Of a stretch of 64,000 bases of DNA, positions 36,682-45,063 are shown piece by piece. Every line of letters begins with the position of its first letter. Position 1 is the first letter of the stretch. The stretch comes from an uncultured Gammaproteobacteria bacterium (lineage in GTDB: Bacteria; Pseudomonadota; Gammaproteobacteria; PS1; Pseudothioglobaceae). The stretch is from assembly GCA_902509905.1 (NCBI GenBank), contig CABWZI010000001.1, forward strand, positions 1 to 64,000, given 5' to 3'. A program made the translations under genes and the position numbers. The notes under the pieces were generated by a model, which was not told where the DNA came from, did no database searches, and was given only the letters and a program-made list of their open reading frames with translations.

Positions 36682-39096
36682 ATGAAGGATCAGGCAAGAG
36701 TTGTAGTTATTGGTGGCGGTGTTGTTGGCTGCTCAATACTATTTCATCTTGCAAAAATGGGATGGAAGGATGTTGTTTTATTAGAACGAGATGAGTTAAC
36801 CTCGGGTTCAAGCTGGCACGCAGCAGGACAAATTCATACGATTAGTTCTGATCCAAATATTTCGAGACTTCAAGATTACACAATTAACCTTTACAAAGAG
36901 ATAGAGGAAACTTCAGGGCATTCTGTAGGAATGCATAGCACTGGAGGATATTATTTGGCCTCTAACCAGAGCTGGTATGACTACCTTAAAAGAGAAAGAT
37001 CCAAAGCGAGGTCAATGGGTCTTGAGCAAGAGTTTGTTTCCTTAGATGAGGTTGTTGAAAAGCACCCTCTCATCAATCCTGAAAATTATGTTGCAGCTTT
37101 ATGGGATCCTCTTGACGGCGATATAGATCCATCAGGTGTGACTTATGCTTATGCGAAATCAGCCCGTGTTCATGGGGCTGAGTTTTATACGCATACCCCG
37201 GTAATAGAAACCAACCAAAGGGTAGATGGTTCATGGGATGTTGTGACTGAAAAAGGAAATATTCATGCTGAACATATTGTCAATGCCGGAGGGCTATGGG
37301 CTCGTGAGCTTGGTCGTATGTCTGGTATTCATTTGCCAGTGGTGCCAATGGAGCACCACTACCTAATTACCGAAGAGATAGATAAGATTACTTCACTTCC
37401 AGAGGGCCAGAGATTGCCTGCATGTATTGATTATGAAGCCAATATCTATTTCAGACAAGAACGTTCAGGCCTGCTACTTGGAACCTATGAGCCTCAGTCA
37501 ACGCCCTGGTCTTTAGACGGAACCCCACAAACGTTTGGACATGATTTACTTGAACCAGATTTAGACCGAATCGCCGATAGACTGGCTTTGGCTTTTGAGC
37601 GAATCCCATCGCTTCAGAATGCTGGCATCAAGGACACAATAAACGGCCCATTCGTTTTTTCTCCAGATGGCAATCCCATGATTGGTCCAGTACCAGGAAT
37701 GAAGAATTACTGGACAGCAGTTGGCGTCATGGCTGGATTTTGTCAGGCCGGCGGGGTTGGAAAGACCCTAGCAGAATGGATGATTGAAGGAGAGCCATCG
37801 ATTGATGTTTGGGCGATGGATATTGCACGTTTTGGAGATTTTGCGACGCCAGAATGGGGGGTTATTAAGTCATCTGAAAATTATGAACGACGTTTTGTGA
37901 TGACCTTCCCTAACGAAACGCTGCCTAAAGGAAGGCGTCAGAAAACAACATCAATTTATGACCGTCTTACCCAGAAAGGCGCAGTATGGCAAGATTCTTT
38001 TGGCCTTGAAAACGCACTCTGGTTTGCCGCATCTCCCGAGGATGCCTATGAAGAACCAACATTTCACAGATCAAGATCTCATGGGTATGTAGCTAAGGAA
38101 GTCGAAGCTGTGAGGGCGTCTGTTGGAGCAAGTGAGGTAGCTAATTTCGCCAATCACAAGTTTACTGGTAAGGGAGCTAAAGCCTTTTTGAATAAGGTAT
38201 TGGCAGGTAGGATTCCAGGCCCTGGAAGAGTGAATCTGACACCTATGCTTTTGGAGAGCGGTAAGCTCAACGGTGACCTCACAGTCGCCTGTATTGACGA
38301 AGAAACATTCTACTTATTCGGTTCAAGCGTTGCACAAAATATGCATCTTCGATGGTTTGAGATGCATCTTGAGGGCGTTCAAGATGTTCTCTATCAGAAC
38401 ATGACAGATGATTTTCATGGTATTGCGATATCGGGTCCAAACTCTCGAGAATTGTTATCAAGGCTTACTCGGGAAGATGTGAGTTCAGAGGCATTTAAAT
38501 TCAGAGATATAAAAGATACCTTTATAGGTGGTGTGCCTGCCCTTTGCGTTAGGATTTCGTTTACTGGAGAGCTTGGTTATGAGATTTATGTGGCTCCTCA
38601 GTACCAACTGAAACTCTTTGAGGCTATAGAAGAGGCAGGGGCAGATCTTAACCTTAAGTGGTTTGGAGGTAGAGCTTTGATGTCTATGAGGCTTGAGAAA
38701 AGTTGGGGCGCATGGACCATGGATTTCAGGCCAGACTTTACAATAATGGAGTCAGGTCTTGATTTCTTCGTGGACTGGGGCAAGGACTTTATAGGAAAAA
38801 AAGCAGCATTAATTGAGAAAAAGAATGGACCAAGCAAAAAGCTTTCAGTAATACATATCGATACTGAAACTGATGTCAGTGGTGACGAGGCAGTGATGCA
38901 TAATGGGGAGTGTGTTTCCTATATTACTTCAGGGGGCTATGGACATTCGGTTAAAAAATCACTTGCGATGACCTATCTTCCAGTTGAATTAATTGACTCC
39001 AATGCAAAACTTGAAGTAGAGATATTGGGAGAGTTCAAAGAGGCATCCATTGTCATGGAGCCCCTTTATGATCCGTCTGGATCTAAAATGAGGTGA
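36682..39096 (+). CDS. FAD oxidase/GcvT two-domain protein (dimethylglycine/sarcosine dehydrogenase-like)
   Basis: An 804-residue protein. Residues 1-400 are a DAO-type flavin domain with VVVIGGGVVGCSILFHLA and SGSSWHAAGQ, where His46 is the residue that carries covalent FAD in this family. Residues from about 430 are a GcvT/folate-binding domain (FANHKFTGKGAKAFLNKVLA, ISFTGELGYEIYV, GGRALMSMRLEKSWGAW). This layout is that of dimethylglycine and sarcosine dehydrogenases, which oxidise an N-methyl group and pass the carbon to tetrahydrofolate. It follows the second MttB homologue and precedes a DddP-like enzyme. Exact N-methyl substrate is inferred. Confidence 0.88.
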   Translation: MKDQARVVVIGGGVVGCSILFHLAKMGWKDVVLLERDELTSGSSWHAAGQIHTISSDPNISRLQDYTINLYKEIEETSGHSVGMHSTGGYYLASNQSWYDYLKRERSKARSMGLEQEFVSLDEVVEKHPLINPENYVAALWDPLDGDIDPSGVTYAYAKSARVHGAEFYTHTPVIETNQRVDGSWDVVTEKGNIHAEHIVNAGGLWARELGRMSGIHLPVVPMEHHYLITEEIDKITSLPEGQRLPACIDYEANIYFRQERSGLLLGTYEPQSTPWSLDGTPQTFGHDLLEPDLDRIADRLALAFERIPSLQNAGIKDTINGPFVFSPDGNPMIGPVPGMKNYWTAVGVMAGFCQAGGVGKTLAEWMIEGEPSIDVWAMDIARFGDFATPEWGVIKSSENYERRFVMTFPNETLPKGRRQKTTSIYDRLTQKGAVWQDSFGLENALWFAASPEDAYEEPTFHRSRSHGYVAKEVEAVRASVGASEVANFANHKFTGKGAKAFLNKVLAGRIPGPGRVNLTPMLLESGKLNGDLTVACIDEETFYLFGSSVAQNMHLRWFEMHLEGVQDVLYQNMTDDFHGIAISGPNSRELLSRLTREDVSSEAFKFRDIKDTFIGGVPALCVRISFTGELGYEIYVAPQYQLKLFEAIEEAGADLNLKWFGGRALMSMRLEKSWGAWTMDFRPDFTIMESGLDFFVDWGKDFIGKKAALIEKKNGPSKKLSVIHIDTETDVSGDEAVMHNGECVSYITSGGYGHSVKKSLAMTYLPVELIDSNAKLEVEILGEFKEASIVMEPLYDPSGSKMR

Positions 39097-39113
39097 CCAT
39101 CGAGGATTATTAA

Positions 39114-40430
39114 ATGAGTTTTATAGCATCTAAAAGACATCATGCAAAAATAGGTTCTCACCTAAAAGGTGAAGAGGATATTTACACTCTAAATAAACAT
39201 GCGCTCGGCCCAGGAGAGCTTGCTGAATCTGAGTGGCTTAAGGCGGGTTTAGCCAATCCAAATATGACCAAAATTAGGGAGTATCGACTCAAAAGAGTAC
39301 GTGAAAAACTTATCGAATTTGACTGTGCCGGTATTCTTCTCTATGACCCATTAAATATTCGCTATGCAACGGACAGCACCAATATGTCTTTGTGGACATC
39401 CCATAATGCTGCTCGTTACGCGCTTGTTATGACTGAAGGCCCTGTCATTATTTTTGAGTTTGATGCACATGAGTTTCTTTCTAATCACAACCCCTTAATT
39501 ACTGAAGTCAGACATGCCATCACGTATCTATATTTTACTGCTGGAGATAAGAGTAAAGAGAAGGCCAAGATATGGGCATCTGAAATTGTTGATATAGTCA
39601 AGGAGCATGGCAAAGGCAATAAAAGATTGGCTCTCGATCACTGCGCACCTGAAGGAATTCACGAGCTCCAGTCAAATGGCCTAGAACTTGCAAATGGTGA
39701 AGAGGTGATGGAGCTTGCTAGACTCATTAAGTCAGACGACGAGATGATGGCTATGCGGCGCTCAATCTTTTCGTGTGAAAAGTCTATGGAGCTGATGCGT
39801 CATCATTTTAAGCCAGGCATAACTGAGCAAGAGCTTTGGAGTCGCTTTCAAATGGAGGCAGTTTCAAGGGGGGCAGAGTGGATTGAGACGAGGTTGCTCG
39901 CCTCCGGCCCCAGAGCAAATCCTTGGTATCAGGAGTGTTCATCTCGACCTATATTAAGCGGCGAATTAATGGGTTTTGATACAGACCTAGTTGGCTCTTA
40001 CGGCTACTGTACTGATATGTCTCGGACATGGCTATGTGGTGATGAAAAGCCTAATGATGAGCAAAGAGAAATCTATACCATGGGCTATGAGCAAATTCAA
40101 AACAATATCGAGTTGTTAAAACCAGGCACCACATTTAAAGAGTTAACACTGAACTCTAAAGAGTACTCAAAGGATGAGTTTCGCCATTACTCGGTCCTTT
40201 TTCATGGTGTGGGTTTGTGTGATGAGTTTCCTGCGATACCATTTAGTTGGGAGTTAAATGAGAACAGTTTTGACGGGGTTCTTCAGCCTGGGATGGTGAT
40301 GTGTGTTGAGACTTATGTTGGAAGATATAGCGGAGGTCCAGGTGTGAAACTTGAAGAGCAGGTGTTAATCACTGAAAGTGGATATGAACTATTAACAAGT
40401 TATCCATTTGAAAAAGATTTGTTAAGCTAA
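39114..40430 (+). CDS. dddP: DddP-type M24 metalloenzyme, candidate DMSP lyase
   Basis: A 438-residue M24 (creatinase-fold) protein. From memory of Roseobacter DddP sequences it shares IREYRLKRVREKLIEFDCAG, then DPLNIRYATDSTNMSLW, EWIETRLLASGPRANPWYQE and LFHGVGLCDEFPAIPF. Putative metal and catalytic residues are Asp289, Asp291, Asp301, His364, Asp370, Glu399 and Glu414. Their spacing nearly matches the DddP set (Asp295, Asp297, Asp307, His371, Asp377, Glu406, Glu421), and a Tyr lies five residues before the His as in DddP. DddP splits DMSP into DMS and acrylate. Other M24 enzymes (creatinase, Xaa-Pro peptidase) are less likely. It is 17 bases after the FAD/GcvT gene. Confidence 0.8.
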   Translation: MSFIASKRHHAKIGSHLKGEEDIYTLNKHALGPGELAESEWLKAGLANPNMTKIREYRLKRVREKLIEFDCAGILLYDPLNIRYATDSTNMSLWTSHNAARYALVMTEGPVIIFEFDAHEFLSNHNPLITEVRHAITYLYFTAGDKSKEKAKIWASEIVDIVKEHGKGNKRLALDHCAPEGIHELQSNGLELANGEEVMELARLIKSDDEMMAMRRSIFSCEKSMELMRHHFKPGITEQELWSRFQMEAVSRGAEWIETRLLASGPRANPWYQECSSRPILSGELMGFDTDLVGSYGYCTDMSRTWLCGDEKPNDEQREIYTMGYEQIQNNIELLKPGTTFKELTLNSKEYSKDEFRHYSVLFHGVGLCDEFPAIPFSWELNENSFDGVLQPGMVMCVETYVGRYSGGPGVKLEEQVLITESGYELLTSYPFEKDLLS

Positions 40431-40462
40431 ACTTTAAGAGATTAATTTCTACTCAAGAACAC

Positions 40463-41512
40463 ATGAAAATAAGCAAAGAATTAATTTCTAGTATAGATAA
40501 TCAGAATATTTATCTTGTTAATATTAAAAATGACAATAATTTCAGTGTTTCATTTTCAAATTTCGGTGGCTATATCCATCAAGTTTTAATTCCTTATGAC
40601 AATAATCCAGAATTAACTGAGGATGTAATTCTTGGCTATGAAGATCCTTTAGGTTGTATAACGGATAGAAGCTTTTTCAATGTAATTACTGGAAGAGTCT
40701 GCAATCGAATGAAGGATGCTGAATTTACACTTAACTATAAAAAATATAAATTAAATAATAACAATGGAAATAATCATCTTCATGGAGGAAGCACAGGCTT
40801 TAATAAGAGGCTTTGGACGATAGACTCAATTGATGAGAATAAAGACGAAGTCATCGTATCAATGTCCTATCTATCTTCACATCTAGAAGAAAAATATCCT
40901 GGTAATTTATCCTGTACTACTCAATATAAGTTCAATAGCAAGAACGAATTTTCAATTTGTTATTCAGCTACGACAGATCAAGACACTATTGTCAACATTA
41001 CTAATCATAACTATTGGAACTTTCATGGTCACAATGATTATTATGGAAAGATTCTTAATCATAGTGCTCAGATTTATGGGAATCAGGTTTGTGAGGTAGA
41101 GTCAGACCTAATACCCAATGGCAATCTCTTAAATGTTGCTAATACCAAATATGACTTCCTAGAAAGTAACCCTATTTCGAAAGAGCTTATAGATCAAGGC
41201 GGTATTGATATTAACTATGTTGTTAATAACGAAAAAGAAATGAAGAAAGTGGCAAGGGTATGGAGTGATCTAACAGGTATGGGGGTTCAGTACTCTAGTG
41301 ATCAACCTGGACTTCAGTTTTATACGGGTGGCAACATGCATCCTGAGTACCAAGGCAAGAATCAGAGAACTTATGGAAAAAATTATGGTCTTTGTATGGA
41401 AACTCAATTTTTTCCTGATGCAATCAATCAGGATAACTTTGAGAGCCCAATTTTAAAAGTGGGCGAAACCTACACTTCAAATACTATAATTAAACTTTCA
41501 AATAATTATTAG
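40463..41512 (+). CDS. Aldose 1-epimerase
   Basis: A 349-residue GalM-family protein with NHLHGGSTGFNKRLW, the catalytic His in NITNHNYWNFHG and the catalytic Glu in LCMETQFFPDAINQ. It interconverts alpha and beta anomers of aldoses. The gene is visibly more AT-rich, with more Asn and Lys codons, than its neighbours, which may mean a separate origin. Its place between a DddP-like gene and an MDR gene has no obvious metabolic link. Confidence 0.88.
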   Translation: MKISKELISSIDNQNIYLVNIKNDNNFSVSFSNFGGYIHQVLIPYDNNPELTEDVILGYEDPLGCITDRSFFNVITGRVCNRMKDAEFTLNYKKYKLNNNNGNNHLHGGSTGFNKRLWTIDSIDENKDEVIVSMSYLSSHLEEKYPGNLSCTTQYKFNSKNEFSICYSATTDQDTIVNITNHNYWNFHGHNDYYGKILNHSAQIYGNQVCEVESDLIPNGNLLNVANTKYDFLESNPISKELIDQGGIDINYVVNNEKEMKKVARVWSDLTGMGVQYSSDQPGLQFYTGGNMHPEYQGKNQRTYGKNYGLCMETQFFPDAINQDNFESPILKVGETYTSNTIIKLSNNY

Positions 41513-41516
41513 AAGC

Positions 41517-42593
41517 ATGAGCATAATCCCAAAAACAATGAGCGCAGTTTTGACAACTGGCCATGGTGGTTATGAGGTGCTTGAGTACCGAAATGACATT
41601 GAAGTTCCCACCCCTAATTCAGATCAAGTTTTGATTAAGGTTTTAGGGGCGGGCATCAACAATACCGATATTAACACCAGAACTGCTTGGTATTCAAAGT
41701 CAGTCAAAGGAGAAACCAATGCTAGTAATTCTCAAGGGGAAGATGACGATGGAAGTTGGTCTGGTGAGCCTTTAGAATTTCCAATCATTCAGGGCGCAGA
41801 CTGCTATGGAGAAATCGTTGCTGTTGGAGACGGAGTCGATGCTGGTCGAATTGGTGAACGAGTATTGGTTAGAACGATGCAGCAGTATGCTGTGGCATAC
41901 AGGCCCTATGAGTGCTGGACGATGGGATCAGAATGCAATGGTGCTTTTTCAGAATATATGATCGCTTTTAGTGATGAAAGTTTTAAGATTGAAAGTAATT
42001 GGTCGAATGCGGAACTGGCATCCATACCCTGTGCATATTCCACGGCAGAAAACCTATTGGAGCGTTCAGATGTCAAAGAGGGTGAAGTTGTTCTTATCAC
42101 AGGAGCGTCAGGTGGTGTTGGGTCAGCTGCTATTCAGCTAGCTAAGAGAAGAGGCGCTAGTGTTGTTGCTATATCAAGCAAAGCAAAGTCAGATTTAGTT
42201 AAAGAAATCGGTGCAAATACAGTTGTTAATAGAGAAGCTAAATTAACAGACTCTATAGAAATTGAGAGTATTGATGTCGTTATTGATCTGGTTGCAGGGG
42301 AGCGCTGGGGAGACTTGCTAGATGTATTAAAAAAAGGTGGGAGGTATGCAGCAGCTGGGGCTATCGCAGGGCCAATTGTTGAACTTGATGTTAGAACACT
42401 GTACTTAAAAGACTTAGTTTTAATAGGGTGTACTTTTCAAGATCGAAAAGTTTTTGAAAATTTAATTGGATATATCGAAAGAAACGAAATAACCCCCCTC
42501 GTTTCTAAGACTTATCCTTTAAAAGATATTATTGCTGCTCAAAAAGACTTTGTATCAAAGAAGTATGTGGGTAAGTTGGTTCTTTTGCCATAA
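41517..42593 (+). CDS. MDR-family alcohol dehydrogenase/quinone oxidoreductase
   Basis: A 358-residue medium-chain dehydrogenase. The N-terminal domain has KVLGAGINNTDINTRTAWYS and IIQGADCYGEIVAVGDGVD; the cofactor motif is VLITGASGGVGSAAIQLAKR. The catalytic zinc GHE signature is replaced, so it looks like a zinc-independent oxidoreductase. Its stop overlaps the ATG of the next gene (TAATG), so it is cotranslated with the HpbD-like epimerase. It does not look like AcuI. Confidence 0.82.
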   Translation: MSIIPKTMSAVLTTGHGGYEVLEYRNDIEVPTPNSDQVLIKVLGAGINNTDINTRTAWYSKSVKGETNASNSQGEDDDGSWSGEPLEFPIIQGADCYGEIVAVGDGVDAGRIGERVLVRTMQQYAVAYRPYECWTMGSECNGAFSEYMIAFSDESFKIESNWSNAELASIPCAYSTAENLLERSDVKEGEVVLITGASGGVGSAAIQLAKRRGASVVAISSKAKSDLVKEIGANTVVNREAKLTDSIEIESIDVVIDLVAGERWGDLLDVLKKGGRYAAAGAIAGPIVELDVRTLYLKDLVLIGCTFQDRKVFENLIGYIERNEITPLVSKTYPLKDIIAAQKDFVSKKYVGKLVLLP

Positions 42594-43699
42594 TGAAAAT
42601 TAAGCAAATAGATGTTTTTCAATTGGATCTTCCTTATTCTGGGGGAATCTACCTCTTATCAGGTGGGAGGGAATACTCATTTTTTGATGCTACTATTGTT
42701 CGAGTTTTAACTGACTCAGGTATTGAAGGATGGGGTGAAAGCACCCCTTTCGGTTCTAATTATATAGCGGCCCACGCTAAGGGAGTGCGCGCTGGTATTG
42801 AAGAGATGGCTCCGAGCTTGTTGGGAAAAGATCCTAGGCACTTAGACCGAATCAATGAAGTAATGGATAATGCTTTAGTTGGACATAATCATGCAAAAAC
42901 ACCACTCGATGTTGCCTGCTGGGATATTTTTGGAAAGTCTGTAGAGATGCCTGTTTGCGACCTATTGGGTGGTAATACCAATGAACCGTTGCCCTTAATT
43001 TCTTCAATCCATGCTGGTGAACCCGACGATATGAGAGAGCGAGTGAAAAGACACCGTGATTTTGGGTATAGAGGGCACTCAATTAAGCTTGGTGATGATC
43101 CTCATGATAATGCAAATAGAATTGAAGCCTGTTTAGCAGATCGAAAGAGTGGAGAGTATTTTATTGTAGATGCAAATGGAGGACTGACTGTCGAATCTGC
43201 ACTTAGGTTGTTGAATATTCTTCCGAGTGGATTGGATTTTGCATTAGAGGCTCCATGTGCAACCTGGCGAGAAAACCTCTCTCTAAGAAGACGCACCTCT
43301 GTGCCAATAATTTGGGATGAACTTGCTCTAAATGAAGCAGATATTCTTCAGATTGGATCTGACGATGGAGCTGAAGGTATTGGTTTAAAAATCTCAAAAA
43401 ATGGGGGTTTGACGAAGTGCCGCAGACAAAGAGATATTTGTCTTGCAGCTGGCTATACAATGAGTATCCAAGACACAACGGGTTCTGATATAGCATTTGC
43501 TGCTATTGTCCATTTAGGTCAGACACTTCCAAAAAAATATCTTCGATGTATTCTTGACTGCAGAGATATGGTCTCAGTCAAAACTGCTGATGGAGAATTT
43601 AAAGCTACTAACGGTTTCGTATCTGCACCAAAATCATTTGGATTAGGCATTACTCCTCGATTAGATGTTTTGGGCGATCCCGTTATTAGCTATAAATAA
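42593..43699 (+). CDS. Enolase-superfamily enzyme, HpbD-like (hydroxyproline betaine epimerase or cis-3-hydroxyproline dehydratase)
   Basis: A 368-residue mandelate-racemase/muconate-lactonizing type enzyme. Catalytic Lys165 (HSIKLGDD) and Lys266 (GLKISKNGGL) and metal ligands Asp193, Glu219 and Asp242 are visible. Blocks such as GIEEMAPSLLGKDP, MDNALVGHNHAKTPLDVACW and the ending FGLGITP resemble 4-hydroxyproline betaine 2-epimerase (HpbD) and cis-3-hydroxyproline dehydratases more than sugar-acid dehydratases. It overlaps the MDR gene by one base and converges with the FAD oxidoreductase. Epimerase versus dehydratase cannot be settled from sequence. Confidence 0.8.
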   Translation: MKIKQIDVFQLDLPYSGGIYLLSGGREYSFFDATIVRVLTDSGIEGWGESTPFGSNYIAAHAKGVRAGIEEMAPSLLGKDPRHLDRINEVMDNALVGHNHAKTPLDVACWDIFGKSVEMPVCDLLGGNTNEPLPLISSIHAGEPDDMRERVKRHRDFGYRGHSIKLGDDPHDNANRIEACLADRKSGEYFIVDANGGLTVESALRLLNILPSGLDFALEAPCATWRENLSLRRRTSVPIIWDELALNEADILQIGSDDGAEGIGLKISKNGGLTKCRRQRDICLAAGYTMSIQDTTGSDIAFAAIVHLGQTLPKKYLRCILDCRDMVSVKTADGEFKATNGFVSAPKSFGLGITPRLDVLGDPVISYK

Positions 43700-43705
43700 T
43701 AAAAG

Positions 43706-45058
43706 TCATTTTTCTTTTCCTGCCATCAGTTCTTTCCAGCGCATATAGCTATTAACACCAAACCACATGAATGGTTTTGGCATTAATTTTTTTGGTGCCT
43801 CTTCGTCAACAAAGTCAGGAATAAGACTATTGACGGTTCCAGTTATTTTTTCGGCCGTAATGACACCAATCGCAGTACCTTTTGCAGTCCCAAGACCATT
43901 TTGACAACAAGCTGAGTAGATGCCTTCATCAACCTCTCCCTGAGCAAAAACATTATTAAGGCTCAGACAAAGTCGCCCTCCCCATGAGTAATCCATAGAC
44001 ACTTTATCAAGCATTGGAAAGCGTGCTTTAAATGATTCATTATGGCTATTGGCAGCTCCACTCATAAATGAATCTGAGGCTTCCAAGCTTGGGTTATAAG
44101 ACCATCTATTTCGAACTAGGATTCTATTGCCGCCGATTCCAGAAATGCGCCTTACTGAAGAGCCCATAGCGTCAGCTGAAGTCAATCCCCACTCTTGGCT
44201 GCCTCCCAGCATATTGGACTCATCTAAAGTTAACTCTCTTGATAAAGATGAGTAGGTAAAAATAGTCATTAACCTATTCTGAAAGTATCCAAATTTTTCA
44301 ACTAAGCCGTTGACAGCTAATATAACTTTTGGGCTTGATATTGATCCAAGATTAGTTTTAGCCTTCCATACTTTTTGTCCATCATGCATGCCTTCCTCTT
44401 CAAGAGAAATGACCGGAGAGTTTTCATAAATCGTTGTATTGGGACTCTTAGAGACGCCATCTGCGAGTGACTGGATGTAAAGCGCAGGTTGTAGCATCGC
44501 TGTACCTGGTGTCCATAGACCATTTAGGTAGTAATCTATTCCTGTCAGGTCTTTCATTTCTTGAGAGTCGAGCATCTTATAGCTTTCACTCGTCTTGTCC
44601 AGGTGCTTTGCATACTCTGTATTGAAATTCACCCCTTTTGGGGTTGCTGCTGCGTTCGTTTTTCCAACCAGCTGAATTGCCTCAGGCGGCATCTCATATT
44701 CTTCTGAAGCATTCTTGGCAAATTCAATTGCAGAGCGATTAATCAGGGTTTGTTCGCGATCTTTATCGAGGCTTCCTACGTAATCATCTGAAGCTAAGTT
44801 GTGGGGTAAGTCAATCATAAAGCCCGAGTTTCTCCCAGCGGGTCCTTCTGAAATTTCACAGGCTTCGAGCAGAGCAATTTTTGCTTTATTATCGATTTGA
44901 ATTAAACGCCTAGCCACAGAGAGGCCGGCAAAGCCTCCGCCAATAATCAAGTAGTCTGCGTTGAGATGATCTGAAAGTTTTGGGTTAACCTTTCTTTTGG
45001 GGAGGATTTCCTTCCAGCCCGTATCACCGGGATTTTTGGGTAACTTGATCTGATTCAT
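43706..45058 (-). CDS. DAO-family FAD-dependent oxidoreductase (PuuB / amino-acid oxidase type)
   Basis: A 450-residue flavoprotein with ADYLIIGGGFAGLSVARRLI near residue 34 and the AGRNSGFMIDLPHNL segment typical of gamma-glutamylputrescine oxidase-like enzymes. The C-terminal half has SWGGRLCLSLNNV and CCQNGLGTAKGTAIG. It oxidises a primary or secondary amine. In this six-gene operon it could be an N-methyl- or D-hydroxyproline oxidase. It is the last gene of the operon and converges on the HpbD-like gene with a six-base gap. Confidence 0.85.
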   Translation of the reverse strand: MNQIKLPKNPGDTGWKEILPKRKVNPKLSDHLNADYLIIGGGFAGLSVARRLIQIDNKAKIALLEACEISEGPAGRNSGFMIDLPHNLASDDYVGSLDKDREQTLINRSAIEFAKNASEEYEMPPEAIQLVGKTNAAATPKGVNFNTEYAKHLDKTSESYKMLDSQEMKDLTGIDYYLNGLWTPGTAMLQPALYIQSLADGVSKSPNTTIYENSPVISLEEEGMHDGQKVWKAKTNLGSISSPKVILAVNGLVEKFGYFQNRLMTIFTYSSLSRELTLDESNMLGGSQEWGLTSADAMGSSVRRISGIGGNRILVRNRWSYNPSLEASDSFMSGAANSHNESFKARFPMLDKVSMDYSWGGRLCLSLNNVFAQGEVDEGIYSACCQNGLGTAKGTAIGVITAEKITGTVNSLIPDFVDEEAPKKLMPKPFMWFGVNSYMRWKELMAGKEK

Positions 45059-45063
45059 TTATT

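Noticed and set aside
41517-42593. Acryloyl-CoA reductase AcuI, as partner of the DddP-like enzyme
   Set aside because: The N-terminal and catalytic regions do not look like AcuI; it is a general MDR oxidoreductase coupled to the HpbD-like gene.
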